DNA of 64,000 nt from Plantactinospora soyae (lineage in GTDB: Bacteria; Actinomycetota; Actinomycetes; Mycobacteriales; Micromonosporaceae): assembly GCF_014874095.1 (NCBI RefSeq), contig NZ_JADBEB010000001.1:8494001-8558000 (forward strand), written 5' to 3'. A program made the position numbers and the translations under genes. The notes below the pieces were generated by a model that saw nothing but the letters and a program-made list of their open reading frames with translations, made no database searches and had not been told where the DNA came from. Positions 53,842 to 63,763 of this stretch are shown here, one piece after another; position 1 is the first letter of the stretch; each line of letters begins with the position of its first letter.

Positions 53842-55524
53842 ATGTCCCAGGAACCAGTCACATATTTCGGTATCGACCTCGGCACCACGTACTCGGTGGT
53901 CTCCTACGTCGACCAGTCCGGCCATCCGACGGTGGTCCGGAACGTCATCACCAACAGCGAGACGACGCCGTCGGCGGTGTACTTCGAGAACGCCGGCAAC
54001 GTGGTGGTCGGTGCCTCGGCCAAGAACGTGTCCCGGCTCTACCCGGACCGGGTGGTGCAGCGGGTGAAGCGGCGGATGGGCCGGGAGGCGCACTGGGAGT
54101 TCGACGGGAACACCTACACCCCGGAGTCGATCTCGGCACTGATCCTCAAGCAGCTTGCCGAGGACGCCGCCGAGGCCACCGGGCACGAGGTACGTCAGGT
54201 CGTCATCACCGTACCGGCGTACTTCGGGATGCTGGAGCGGGACGCGACCCGCAACGCCGGTCGGATCGCCGGGCTCGACGTGATCGGCATCGTGCCCGAG
54301 CCGGTCGCCGCCGCGCTCCAGTACGAGATGCGGGACAGCGCCGCGGGCGCCGAGCGGATCGTCCTGGTGTACGACCTCGGCGGCGGCACCTTCGACACCA
54401 CCGTCATCCGGATCACCCCGGGCGCGATCGACGTGCTCTGCACCGACGGCGAGCAGGAACTCGGCGGCGTCGACTGGGACAACCGGCTGATCAAGTACCT
54501 GGTCGACGAGTTCGTCAGCCAGGCCGAGCCGGCCCAGGACCCCTACTCCGACGAGGAGTTCATGCAGTCCGTCGCGTCCAGCGCGGAGGAGCTCAAGCAC
54601 CAGCTCTCCCAGGTGGAGTCCCGCAAGGTGCCGCTGCGGTTCGCCGGTGCCGCCGCGATGATCGAGGTGACCCGGACGACGTTCGAGCAGATCACCCGCG
54701 ATCTGCTGGACACCACGCTGGTGGTCACCGACCGGGTACTGGCGAAGCTGGCCGACAAGCTCGGCGCCGCCGACCCGGCCGGGCGGATCGACGACGTACT
54801 GCTGGTCGGCGGCTCCACCAAGATGCCGGCGGTCAAGGGCCGGCTGACCGAGAAGTACGGCTGGAAGCCCCGGTTGCACGATCCGGACCTGGCGGTGGCC
54901 AAGGGCGCGGCCCGGTTCGCGCTCAGCCGGGCGCTGTGGGACTGGAAGGACGCCGAGTCTGCCGCACCGACCCCGCAGGAGCAGGAGTTCCGGGTCCAGG
55001 AGCTGGCGCTGCGTACCGGGGTGGATCCGGACGAGCTGGCCGAACTGGCGAGCAAGCGGATCACCACCGTGCTGCCCAAGGCGTTCGGCGTACGGCTGGT
55101 CGACACCGACCTGCCGAACTGGGAGGCCGACCCGATGGCCGCCTCGTACGTCGAGCACCTGGTGCACGCCGACGACTCGCTGCCCAGCGACCTCAAGGTG
55201 CTGCACGCCGGCACGGTCGTACCGAACCAGACCGACATCGAGATCGCGGTCTACGAGCAGGCCGGCGCCACCGAGAGCCGGGACCTGGCCGCGAACAAGG
55301 CGGTGGACCAGGGCAAGGGCGTCATCAGCGGGCTGCCGCCGCTGCCGGTCGGCTCGCCGATCAACATCACCCTCCGGGTGGACGACGAGGGCTTGCTGAC
55401 GGTGCGGGCGGTGGAACCGGGCACCGGCAAGGAACTCACCATCGAGGTCCGGGTCAGCATGCTCACCGAGGCCGAGGTGGTCGAGGCCCAGCAGATGGTC
55501 TCGGCGATCGCGGTACGGGCCTGA
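53842..55524 (+). CDS. Hsp70 family chaperone
   Basis: 560 residues. Nucleotide-binding domain with phosphate loop FGIDLGTTYSVVS, VPAYFGMLERDATRNAG, EPVAAALQY, YDLGGGTFDTT and LLVGGSTKMP. A substrate-binding domain follows (about 400-545; PNQTDIEIAVYEQ, GSPINITLRVDDEGLLTVRA) but the C-terminal lid of DnaK is short or missing. The gene is not near dnaJ or hspR, so it is a specialised Hsp70, not the housekeeping dnaK. It sits between the GrpE-like gene and the FN3-like gene (3-base gap to the latter). ATG 53842 has AAGGAGG upstream. Confidence 0.9.
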   Translation: MSQEPVTYFGIDLGTTYSVVSYVDQSGHPTVVRNVITNSETTPSAVYFENAGNVVVGASAKNVSRLYPDRVVQRVKRRMGREAHWEFDGNTYTPESISALILKQLAEDAAEATGHEVRQVVITVPAYFGMLERDATRNAGRIAGLDVIGIVPEPVAAALQYEMRDSAAGAERIVLVYDLGGGTFDTTVIRITPGAIDVLCTDGEQELGGVDWDNRLIKYLVDEFVSQAEPAQDPYSDEEFMQSVASSAEELKHQLSQVESRKVPLRFAGAAAMIEVTRTTFEQITRDLLDTTLVVTDRVLAKLADKLGAADPAGRIDDVLLVGGSTKMPAVKGRLTEKYGWKPRLHDPDLAVAKGAARFALSRALWDWKDAESAAPTPQEQEFRVQELALRTGVDPDELAELASKRITTVLPKAFGVRLVDTDLPNWEADPMAASYVEHLVHADDSLPSDLKVLHAGTVVPNQTDIEIAVYEQAGATESRDLAANKAVDQGKGVISGLPPLPVGSPINITLRVDDEGLLTVRAVEPGTGKELTIEVRVSMLTEAEVVEAQQMVSAIAVRA

Positions 55525-55527
55525 GCG

Positions 55528-58215
55528 ATGACCTTCGACCCCGTCCGGTACGAGCAGGAGGTGATCCGGCCGCTGCGCCGGCACACCCGGCTGCCCGCCG
55601 GTGACCTGCTAAGGCGGTACGCCATCGAGCCGGGCCTGGACGACACACGGCTAAAGGAGCACCTGCGCCGGATCCGGGCGTACTGGAACCAGAAGGCCGG
55701 CAGCCCGGACAACCGGGCCAAGGTGTGCCGGCTGCTGCTGCTCGCCGACGAGGAACTGCAACGCAACCACGGTGCGGCGATGTACCAGCCCGCCTGGTGG
55801 CAGCAGCAGGCGCAGCAGTGGCAGCAGAGCAGCCGGGCCAAGGTGACCGCGCTGGCCGCCGACCTGGCCAGGGCGCACCAGCCGCTGGGTCAGGTGACCC
55901 GGGCCCAGTTGGCCGCCCTGGCCGCGAGCTTTCCGGAGCTGTCCCAGGCGCAGATCGACGACGCGGTACGCCAGGCCAAGCTGCGGGTCGTCGACACCGT
56001 CGAGCTGCCGAAGACCAGCGGATTGGACCGGACCGCCTACGGGCGGCTCAAGACCGGCTGCGCGGAGGTGGACGCGCCGACCGTGGTCCAGTTGCTGCAT
56101 CCGACCCTGAACCGGCCGTTCACCCTGCTGCGCGAGTTCGGGGTGCCGGGCGGCCCGGCGCTGCGACTGGACCGCCCGGTGCTCGACGCGTGCCTGCGGG
56201 CCGTCGACTCGGCCGCCGACTCGTCCACGGTACGGGCCCGGAAGGCGGCGCTGCACGTGCTGCGTACCGGCCTGGAGGGCGGCGCGGACCTGCGCGTCAT
56301 CGCGCTGTACCAGGTCGTCGAGCAGTTGGCGGCGGCCCGGTCCCAGGGGCTGGCCGAACTGCTGCTGATCCATCAGGCCACCGCGCTGGGCCTGGCCCAG
56401 CCGGAGGCGGAGCTGCTGGTCGCCAGCCTGGGCAGCGCGGGAGGCCAGGCCGCCAGTGGCGCCGACCGGATCCGCGAACTGCTGGCGGACGGCGAGTTGC
56501 GGGCCGCCCAGCAGGCGCTGGCCGCGCTGCCGGGCAGGGATCCGGAACACACCGCGGTGGCGGCCCTGGTCGCGACCCAGCAGGCGACCGTGGAGCGGCT
56601 GGTCCGGGAGGCCGGCGCGGCCCTGGCGGCACACCGCGAGCAGGACGCCGAACGGCAGTTGCGGGAGGCGCTGCGGATCGCCTCCGACGACGAGGACCTG
56701 GCGGCCCGGCTGCGCCGGCTGCCGCCACCGCCGCCGCGTGACCTCTCCGTCGTGCCGGTCGACACCGACGTGCGGCTGGACTGGAAGGCGCCGGACTCGG
56801 CAATGGCCGAACTGCGCTACCGGGTGGTCCGGACCGAGGGCCGGGTGGCGGCGGCACCGGCCGACGGTGTGCAGGTCGCCGCGCCGACCTCGACGTCGGC
56901 GGTGGACCGCCAACCGCCGGTGGCCCGGCCGATCGCGTACGCGGTCTTCGCCAGTGCCGACGGTACGGTCTGGTCCCGCCCGGCCAGCGGCACACTCTCG
57001 ATCGTCCCGCCGTTGACCGAGGTGACCCTGCGGGTGCGCCGGGACCAGATCGTCGGCGCCTGGAAGCGGCATCCGGCGACGGTGGCCGTCCGGGTACGCC
57101 GGGTCGAGGGCTCCCCGCCGCATGGCGCGGGTGACGGCGATCCGGTCGACGCGGAGCTGGACTCGTTCGTCGACCGGGGCATCGGCGAGGGCCGGGAGTA
57201 CTTCTACAGCGTCGTCGCGGTGTACCACGACGTACGCCGACGTGAGGTGACCGCGCCGATGGTGGTGGTCTCGGCGTCACCCCGGGCTCCGGCCACCCCG
57301 GTGGAGACGCTGCGGGTCAGTCCGCTGGCCGCCGCCGACGACGGCAACCGGGTACGGGTGTCCTGGACCACCTCGGCCGGCACCGAGGTACGCGTCCGGT
57401 ACGCCGCGCAGCGCCCGCCGTGGGAGGTCGGCGCGGTCGTACCGGTGACCCATCTCGACCGGTACGGCCGTCCGCTGGTCGGCGCGCGGCACGTCGAGGG
57501 GCCGGACACCGTGCTGGAGGCCGACGTGGCGGCCGGACAACAGGTGTACGTCCCGTTCGCCATCGGTGGCACCGGCGCCGTGGTCGGTCGGCCGGTGGTG
57601 GTCGGAGTCGCCGAGCCGGTACGCCAGCTCGTCGCCCGGCGTACCGGTCCGGAGGTACGGCTGTCCTGGGTGTGGCCCGACGAGGTGGGCATGGCGGAGG
57701 TCACCTGGACCACCCCGGAGCACGGCACCCGGCGGCACCGGGTCACCCGGGCACAGCTCGTCGACGGCGAGGGCTGTCTGCTGCCGGTCGGACCGGGTGG
57801 CGGCAGCGCCGAAGTCAGCGCGATCGCGGTCGGCTCGCTCGGCGAGGCCAGCTCGGTCCCGGTCTCGGTGACCGTGGAGGGAACCGCGCTCTCGCTGTCG
57901 TACGAACTGTGCCGGCTGCCCGGGATCCGGCGGCTGTCCCGGCAGCGGCAGCTGCGGGCCACCGTGAACGCCGACTGCCGGAACGTCGATCTGGTGGTGG
58001 TGGCCGCCGCTGGACTGATCATGCCGCTGCGTCCCGAGCAGGGCACCGTGGTGAACCGGTACGACGGGCTCACCTTCACCCGGGACGTGCCGCTGACCTT
58101 CGACATCGAGATCCCGTCGGGGTTGGGCCGGCCGTACTGGCTGCGCTGCTTCGTCAACGGCCCCGGCAACCTGACCGTGACCGACCCGCCGATCGACAAC
58201 CTGAAGGTGTCCTGA
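55528..58215 (+). CDS. Large FN3-like adaptor protein of the Hsp70 system
   Basis: 895 residues, no signal peptide. The N-terminal 390 residues are helical, with a run of Gln (WWQQQAQQWQQ) and a tetratricopeptide-like part (about 310-390). A polyproline stretch PPPPP near 397 leads into several beta-sandwich domains resembling fibronectin type III (RDLSVVPVDTDVRLDWKAP; later VRLSWVWPDEVG). It has no J-domain HPD motif. I infer a scaffold or client-recognition adaptor for Hsp70. The stop shares a base with the ATG of the next gene (TGATG), so they are coupled. Confidence 0.7.
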   Translation: MTFDPVRYEQEVIRPLRRHTRLPAGDLLRRYAIEPGLDDTRLKEHLRRIRAYWNQKAGSPDNRAKVCRLLLLADEELQRNHGAAMYQPAWWQQQAQQWQQSSRAKVTALAADLARAHQPLGQVTRAQLAALAASFPELSQAQIDDAVRQAKLRVVDTVELPKTSGLDRTAYGRLKTGCAEVDAPTVVQLLHPTLNRPFTLLREFGVPGGPALRLDRPVLDACLRAVDSAADSSTVRARKAALHVLRTGLEGGADLRVIALYQVVEQLAAARSQGLAELLLIHQATALGLAQPEAELLVASLGSAGGQAASGADRIRELLADGELRAAQQALAALPGRDPEHTAVAALVATQQATVERLVREAGAALAAHREQDAERQLREALRIASDDEDLAARLRRLPPPPPRDLSVVPVDTDVRLDWKAPDSAMAELRYRVVRTEGRVAAAPADGVQVAAPTSTSAVDRQPPVARPIAYAVFASADGTVWSRPASGTLSIVPPLTEVTLRVRRDQIVGAWKRHPATVAVRVRRVEGSPPHGAGDGDPVDAELDSFVDRGIGEGREYFYSVVAVYHDVRRREVTAPMVVVSASPRAPATPVETLRVSPLAAADDGNRVRVSWTTSAGTEVRVRYAAQRPPWEVGAVVPVTHLDRYGRPLVGARHVEGPDTVLEADVAAGQQVYVPFAIGGTGAVVGRPVVVGVAEPVRQLVARRTGPEVRLSWVWPDEVGMAEVTWTTPEHGTRRHRVTRAQLVDGEGCLLPVGPGGGSAEVSAIAVGSLGEASSVPVSVTVEGTALSLSYELCRLPGIRRLSRQRQLRATVNADCRNVDLVVVAAAGLIMPLRPEQGTVVNRYDGLTFTRDVPLTFDIEIPSGLGRPYWLRCFVNGPGNLTVTDPPIDNLKVS

Positions 58216-59393
58216 TGACTCCTCTGCTGGGGCAGACGGCCTGCCCCTACTGCTATCACCAGATCCCGGGGCGGAAGCTGGCGTACCAGTGCACCGGGCG
58301 GGGCTCACCGGGCCGGGACGGCTGCCCGAAGACCGTCGACGAGAAACGCCGACGGGAGACGGGCTTCAACCAGCCGTCCCGGCCGGTGTTCACGGCCGAC
58401 AAGGCGGGTCTGTACGCGCCGCCCCGGGCCAAGTGTCCGACCTGTCGGGCGGAGAGCGGGATCCGGGCCTGTCCCTGCTGCCACACGCCGCTGTCGGCGA
58501 ACTTCGGCGCCTCGGCCGGCCCGTTGATCGCGATGGTCGGCGCGACCGGCACCGGCAAGACGGTCTACCTGACCGTACTGGCGCACGAGCTGATGAACGG
58601 GCTGCGCCGACGGTTCGACGCCGACGTACGGCGGGTCGGCGGCTCGTCGTCGGAGGTGGAGCAGGTGTTCGGCGAGCAGACCCTGTTCGGGCAGACCGCA
58701 CAGGCCAAGGGCGGTTGGCGGGAGCCGGTCGTCTTCGAGTGGCGGCAGCAGCGCCGGGGGCTCGGGATCGGTCCCCGGTTCCGCACCACCTACCTGTCCT
58801 TCTACGACACCGCGGGTGAGGACCTCACCGAGCAGGACACCACGCACGACCTGACCTACCTCGGTGCGGCGGAGGCGCTGATCCTGCTGCTCGATCCCTT
58901 CATGATCCGCAAGGCCCGGGACCAGATCCGACTGCCGAAGTCGGCACTGCGGTCCCAGGAGTCGACGCTGAACGTGGTCAACCGGGTGACCGAGACCCTG
59001 CGGGCCAGTCACGGGCTCAAGCCCCGGCAGAACGTGAAGATCCCGGTGGCGGTGGCGTTCGCGAAGATCGACGCCTTCTTCGACGTACTCGGTCGGGACC
59101 ACGCGCTGCTGCGGAAGCCCCCGGTCACCGCCGGCTACGACGAACTCGCCGGCCAGGCGACGCACGAGCAGATCCGAGCCCTGCTCCGGGAGTGGGACGC
59201 CGACGACATCGACGCCCACCTGCGGCACAACTACGAGAACTTCCGCTACTTCGCCGTCTCCGCGCTCGGCGCCCAACCGGACTACGACGACGCGGTCGTC
59301 GATCCGCGCGGCGTACAGCCGTTCCGGGTGGACGAGCCGCTGGTCTGGCTGCTCAGCCGGTTCGGCGTGGTACCCCGGCTGGTGAACAGGTGA
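58215..59393 (+). CDS. Zinc-ribbon GTPase, double-GTPase family
   Basis: 392 residues. N-terminal zinc ribbons (CPYCYH, CPTCRAESGIRACPCC) precede a GTPase with P-loop GATGTGKT at 109-116, a G3-like DTAGED and a G4-like AKID. I place it in the double-GTPase (DO-GTPase) families described from bacterial conflict systems; this is from memory. ATG 58215 overlaps the preceding stop, and its own stop overlaps the GTG of the next gene as GTGA. Confidence 0.8.
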   Translation: MTPLLGQTACPYCYHQIPGRKLAYQCTGRGSPGRDGCPKTVDEKRRRETGFNQPSRPVFTADKAGLYAPPRAKCPTCRAESGIRACPCCHTPLSANFGASAGPLIAMVGATGTGKTVYLTVLAHELMNGLRRRFDADVRRVGGSSSEVEQVFGEQTLFGQTAQAKGGWREPVVFEWRQQRRGLGIGPRFRTTYLSFYDTAGEDLTEQDTTHDLTYLGAAEALILLLDPFMIRKARDQIRLPKSALRSQESTLNVVNRVTETLRASHGLKPRQNVKIPVAVAFAKIDAFFDVLGRDHALLRKPPVTAGYDELAGQATHEQIRALLREWDADDIDAHLRHNYENFRYFAVSALGAQPDYDDAVVDPRGVQPFRVDEPLVWLLSRFGVVPRLVNR

Positions 59394-61789
59394 CCGCGCC
59401 GGAGGGGCAACCCGGCTTCGACACCCTGATCTACACCGACTGCCGGGCCGGACAGGGCCTGCGCGGCGCGGTCGGACTCCAGTTCCAGGCCCGTTCGGCC
59501 GGTGCCGACGAGGCGGCGATGGCGGTGGTGCAACGCAACCTGCTGTACGAGCCGCCGGCGAGGTGGATGCGGGAACGCCGGTCGGTCTCGGACTATCCGC
59601 CCTCGTTCGCGCACGTCTGGGACGGGCACCTGGCCACCGCCGCCGGGGTCTACCTCGGCAAGGAGGTCAACGGCAGCCGCGAGGGCAACCAGCTCACCCA
59701 CAGCGTGGTCACCCGCGACCCCGCCGCGTACGGCCCGGTCCGGCCGGCGCAGCTGTTCGGCGCGACGTTCTGGACCGACCGACCGGCACCGACCACCCAG
59801 TCCCCGCCGGTGCCGCCCGGCTGGCAACCCGGACCGATCGGGATCGAGGACGCCCAGAAGTTCGTTCTCGACCAGCCCGACGGGCGGCAGACCCTGATCG
59901 CCCTGGTCTCCGCGCTGGAGGAGGTGACCGAGCCGGGCGCCCGGCGGGTGCTCTTCGTCGCCGACGCGCCGGCCCCGGTGCTGCACTGGATCACCGCGGC
60001 GACGCTGCTGCTGCCCCGGAACCGGGCGCTGGCCATCGGGTTCAAGGTCTTCACCACCAATCCCGCGTACGCCACCCAACCGGTGGTGGCGGTGCATCCC
60101 GACTGGGGCACCACCGACGCCCGGGTCGACAACGATCTCGGGTACGCCGTCTTCGACCTGGTGCACGGCGGCTGCTCCGAGGTGCCGTCGACCCGGCACG
60201 CCGAGACCTGGGTGCCGCTGTTCTGCGCCGAGGACCCGTACGACATCGTCGACGCGATCGAGGTCGCCGCCGCCTCCGGGCTCGGCCGGCACGCGCCGGT
60301 GCTCGGCCTGGCCGCGACGCTGCGCCGCCGGCAGACCCCGGAACAGGCGGCGATCCTGCTGCGCTGGCTCCGGGACAGCGACCGCGACCTGCTGGCCGGC
60401 TGGCGGGGACCGGTCGTCGACCTGCTCGCCGAGTCGGTCGACGAGCTTCCGTCGCCGGTGCTGCTCGCCTTCGACGAGGTGGCCCGCTCCGGGCAGGTGC
60501 CCGCCGACCGGGTGGCACCGGTACGACTGGCGCTGATCACGGCCGAGATCCAGCGGGCGTACCGGGACGCCGAGGTGGCCGGCGTGGTCCTGCCGGCCCT
60601 GCCCGCCGGTACCTGGCTGCCGGAGCACCAGGCCGCCGCCGAACGGGCGGTACTGGCGGCGCTGCGCGGCGCACCGCCGGCCGCGTTCGACGCGGTGCTC
60701 CGGGTCGCGTCCCGGTTCGAACTGGCGGTCCGGATCGCCGACATCAGGGACGAGGCCGGCCGGTTCGTCGACGACTGGGCCCAGCACCGCCGGGCGTACG
60801 AGCCGGCCGGCTGGCCGTGCGGCGAGGAACTCGACGCGATGCTCGTCGACGGGCTCTGCGAGCAGATCGCCCGGGATCCGGCCCGGGGCGCCGGCATCGG
60901 CGACGGCTGGTGGCGGCAGCGCTGGCGGGGGTGCGTCAACGGGGCCACGCCGTTCGACCAGGCGGTGCTCGGCGCGGCGATGGTGCACCTCGATCCGGAC
61001 CGTCGGCTCGACCTGGTCCGGCTGGTGTTCCGGGACCTGCCGGCCGCCGACGATCCGAGGCGACTGGCCGGCGAGCTGGCCGAGATCCTCTGGGCCCGGC
61101 GGCCGGCCACGCACGAGGAACTGCAACTCCTGCTGGACACCGTGCCCCGGGACACCGTGCTGCCGCACGTCGTCTGCCAGGCGCTCTGCGCCGAACTCCT
61201 GGACGGGAAGCTGACCGAGCAGGTGGTGGTGCTCGGCCACCGGCTGCGCAGCAAGGGCATTCTGCGCAGCCGGAACCGTCGGGTGGCCGACCTGCTGGAG
61301 GCCGACTACGACCTGTACGACCTCATCGAGCAAATCGCCCGGCTGAGCTCCGCGAACTCGGCGAAGTCACTGGAGAGCCGACTCGGTGCCATTCCCGGCC
61401 CGATACTGCTGCTCCGGGTCGACAAGGTGGTCGACGCGCTGTTGGCGGCCGACGCACCGCACGTCGTCCGCCGTCTGCTCAGCGCCCGGCCGGAGCTCGC
61501 CGAGCCGTACGTCCGGCGACTCTGCGCCGACCTGCGCCGGGGCGGCCGGAGCCCGGCCCGGGTCCGTACCGCGTTCTATCTCGGCACCTCCCCGCACGTG
61601 GCCGGCGCCGACCAGACCGAGTGCAAGCAGGCGGTCCGGCACTGGCTCGGGCGGGCCGGCACCAGACGGATCAAGCCGGTCACCGAACTCGTGGCGCAAC
61701 TCAGCCCCGACCATCTGAGCATCTGGCAGGCGTGGGTGGCGGAGACCCGGCGCGGTTTCCCGGCCCGATTCCTGCCCCGGCGGAGGTGA
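59390..61789 (+). CDS. GTPase-associated protein 1 (GAP1-like)
   Basis: 799 residues, cytoplasmic. N-terminal domain (about 1-270; FDTLIYTDCRAGQGLRG, FAHVWDGHLATAAGVYLGKE) resembles GAP1-N2; a middle and C-terminal helical part (about 300-799) resembles GAP1-M and the C-terminal domain. These proteins are found next to double-GTPase genes and are thought to link GTPases to other components. No catalytic motif is evident. GTG 59390 overlaps the GTPase stop. Confidence 0.75.
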   Translation: MTAPEGQPGFDTLIYTDCRAGQGLRGAVGLQFQARSAGADEAAMAVVQRNLLYEPPARWMRERRSVSDYPPSFAHVWDGHLATAAGVYLGKEVNGSREGNQLTHSVVTRDPAAYGPVRPAQLFGATFWTDRPAPTTQSPPVPPGWQPGPIGIEDAQKFVLDQPDGRQTLIALVSALEEVTEPGARRVLFVADAPAPVLHWITAATLLLPRNRALAIGFKVFTTNPAYATQPVVAVHPDWGTTDARVDNDLGYAVFDLVHGGCSEVPSTRHAETWVPLFCAEDPYDIVDAIEVAAASGLGRHAPVLGLAATLRRRQTPEQAAILLRWLRDSDRDLLAGWRGPVVDLLAESVDELPSPVLLAFDEVARSGQVPADRVAPVRLALITAEIQRAYRDAEVAGVVLPALPAGTWLPEHQAAAERAVLAALRGAPPAAFDAVLRVASRFELAVRIADIRDEAGRFVDDWAQHRRAYEPAGWPCGEELDAMLVDGLCEQIARDPARGAGIGDGWWRQRWRGCVNGATPFDQAVLGAAMVHLDPDRRLDLVRLVFRDLPAADDPRRLAGELAEILWARRPATHEELQLLLDTVPRDTVLPHVVCQALCAELLDGKLTEQVVVLGHRLRSKGILRSRNRRVADLLEADYDLYDLIEQIARLSSANSAKSLESRLGAIPGPILLLRVDKVVDALLAADAPHVVRRLLSARPELAEPYVRRLCADLRRGGRSPARVRTAFYLGTSPHVAGADQTECKQAVRHWLGRAGTRRIKPVTELVAQLSPDHLSIWQAWVAETRRGFPARFLPRRR

Positions 61790-61792
61790 ACC

Positions 61793-63535
61793 ATGCCCAC
61801 TCTGGTCATGTTCCTGGCGCTCGCCGCCGCAATCATCGGGTACGGCTGGCTGTGCTACCTCGTCCTGGCCCTGGTCCTTCCGGCCGTGGCCCCGGTGGCG
61901 TTCGTCGCCGGGGTGGTCGGCGGACTCGGGCTGGCAATGGTGGCCGCGACCCGGGTGCTCAGCGGCCACTATCCGCCGACCCGGGTGCTCGGGCCGACCG
62001 ACGTGGCGGCGGGCCGGCTGGCCGGCAGGGTCGGCGCGGCACAGGTCCGGCGCGACCGGGCCTGGCCGCAGTACTTCACCGCGCAGGTCCGGCTGGACCT
62101 GATCGCGGTGCACCGGCTCGGCTACGGCGTGCTCGGCCGCGCCTGGACGGGTGCCGTCCGGCCGTTCGGGCCGACCCGCCGCCCCCGACTGCTGCTGTTC
62201 TGGCCACTGCTGCTGATCGGCGTCGCCGGGTTCGCCGGGTTCGGCGCCGGGACGGTGCTGGGCACCGCACTGGTGGCACTGCTGTCCGGGATCTTGACGA
62301 TCTCCGCCTGGCTGGTCGGCTTTCCGCTGGTCCTGTTGCTGCGCGGGGCCGACCGGTGCTGGCAGTGGATCTTCCGGGCCGGGGGCAGCTGTCCACGCTG
62401 CTACGAGGTGACCTCGCTGCCCGCGTACCGGTGTCCCGGTCCACACTCGACCGAGGATCGGCGGTGCGGCGACGATCTGCACCGGAACGTCCGCCCCGGC
62501 CGGCTCGGCGTGCTGTGGCGGCGGTGCGCCTGCGGTACCCGACTGCCGACAACCGTGCTCCGGGCCTCCCGCACACTCGCGGCACACTGTCCCACCTGCA
62601 CCGCCGCGCTGCATCCGGGTGCCGCGGTCGCCACCGACGTACGGGTGCCGGTCTTCGGTGCCTCCTCGGCCGGCAAGACCCAGCTCATCATGGCGGCGCT
62701 GGTGGCACTGGTCGGGGCACCGTCGACCGGGGCGGACCGACCGGCGGGCGGCTCCGACGATCCAGTGGACGGCATCGGGGCCGGCGAGGCGTCGGGCGGG
62801 GCCGGAACCATGCTGGCCGACGAGTACAGCCGGCGCCGGTACGACGAGTACCTGCAACTGGTGACCGAGGACCGGGCGGCGCCGAAGACCGACGTGGCGC
62901 AGCAGCCGGTGGCGGTGACCGTACGCATCCCGACCGGCCGGCACCGCTCCGCGCTGCTGCACCTGTTCGACGCGGCCGGCGAGGCCCTGGTCGACCAGCA
63001 GCTCAACGCGGGGTACGCGTACCTCGACTACGCCCGGACGCTGCTCTTCGTGCTCGACCCGTTCTCCGTACGCGATGTCCGGGACCAGTCCGCGCGGGCG
63101 TTCGCGGACGTCTTCGCGGAGGCCAACCCGGCGCAGCACGATCCGGAGGACTCGTACCAGTCGACCGTCACCCGACTGCGCCAGTACGGCGTCGACACCG
63201 CCCGCCAGCGGCTGGCGTTCGTGGTCAGCAAGCGGGACCTGATCGAGCGGCTGCCGATCGGCGAACGGCTCGGCATCGATCCGGACAGCATCCGCGGCTG
63301 GTTGCTGGATCGCGGGCTGGACAACCTCGTCGCCTCGGCCGCCCGGGACTTCGCCGAGGTGCGGTTCTTCCTGGTGTCGTCGAAGGACCTGTCCGAGTCC
63401 GGCGCGGTGGCACCGGTGCGTTGGCTGCTGGAGACCGAGCGGGTCGCGGTACGGCCGCAGGGCACGGGCATCGGCCGGGCCGCGCCGGCTCCCCGGGGCG
63501 TACCGAACGAACGCGACCAGCACCAGACCGCCTGA
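61793..63535 (+). CDS. Membrane-anchored zinc-ribbon GTPase, second of the pair
   Basis: 580 residues. N-terminal membrane segments (residues about 3-50 and 140-190; LLLFWPLLLIGVAGFAGFG, TISAWLVGFPLVLLLRGA), zinc ribbons (CPRCYE, CACGT, CPTCTA), then a GTPase with P-loop GASSAGKT at 289-296, G3-like FDAAGEA and G4-like SKRD. It would hold the GTPase complex at the membrane. ATG 61793 is 3 bases after the preceding stop. Confidence 0.82.
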   Translation: MPTLVMFLALAAAIIGYGWLCYLVLALVLPAVAPVAFVAGVVGGLGLAMVAATRVLSGHYPPTRVLGPTDVAAGRLAGRVGAAQVRRDRAWPQYFTAQVRLDLIAVHRLGYGVLGRAWTGAVRPFGPTRRPRLLLFWPLLLIGVAGFAGFGAGTVLGTALVALLSGILTISAWLVGFPLVLLLRGADRCWQWIFRAGGSCPRCYEVTSLPAYRCPGPHSTEDRRCGDDLHRNVRPGRLGVLWRRCACGTRLPTTVLRASRTLAAHCPTCTAALHPGAAVATDVRVPVFGASSAGKTQLIMAALVALVGAPSTGADRPAGGSDDPVDGIGAGEASGGAGTMLADEYSRRRYDEYLQLVTEDRAAPKTDVAQQPVAVTVRIPTGRHRSALLHLFDAAGEALVDQQLNAGYAYLDYARTLLFVLDPFSVRDVRDQSARAFADVFAEANPAQHDPEDSYQSTVTRLRQYGVDTARQRLAFVVSKRDLIERLPIGERLGIDPDSIRGWLLDRGLDNLVASAARDFAEVRFFLVSSKDLSESGAVAPVRWLLETERVAVRPQGTGIGRAAPAPRGVPNERDQHQTA

Positions 63536-63573
63536 TCCAGTCTTCGACGGCCCGACCGGAAACGAGGAACGAC

Positions 63574-63738
63574 ATGTCCGGCACCGCACTGCCCGTGACG
63601 CACCGGATCGCCCGGGGCGTGACCCTCCTGCTCGTCCTGGTCTCCTTCGGCGTGCTCGCGGTGGGCAGCGGCGCGCTCGCCTGGCTGCTCGGCGAGGGCG
63701 CGGAGATCCTCGAACGGATCGGCTCGGGCCCGCAGTGA
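63574..63738 (+). CDS. 54-residue single-pass membrane peptide
   Basis: ATG 63574. One membrane segment (GVTLLLVLVSFGVLAVGSGA), short acidic tail. Placed between the membrane GTPase and the second Hsp70, co-directional, with small gaps. Function unknown; likely a membrane subunit of the system. Confidence 0.65.
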   Translation: MSGTALPVTHRIARGVTLLLVLVSFGVLAVGSGALAWLLGEGAEILERIGSGPQ

Positions 63739-63763
63739 CCGAAGCGGAAGGCGTGGAACGACG

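Noticed and set aside
52726-55584. A 952-codon minus-strand frame across the GrpE and Hsp70 genes
   Set aside because: It mirrors two clear protein families on the plus strand and has repeated GLRQP units that are only the reverse of the PEAGL repeat.
59563-63738. A 1391-codon plus-strand frame overlapping GAP1 and the membrane GTPase
   Set aside because: It is Arg/Gly/Pro-rich, as shadow frames are, while the other frames carry clear domains with overlapping start and stop signals.
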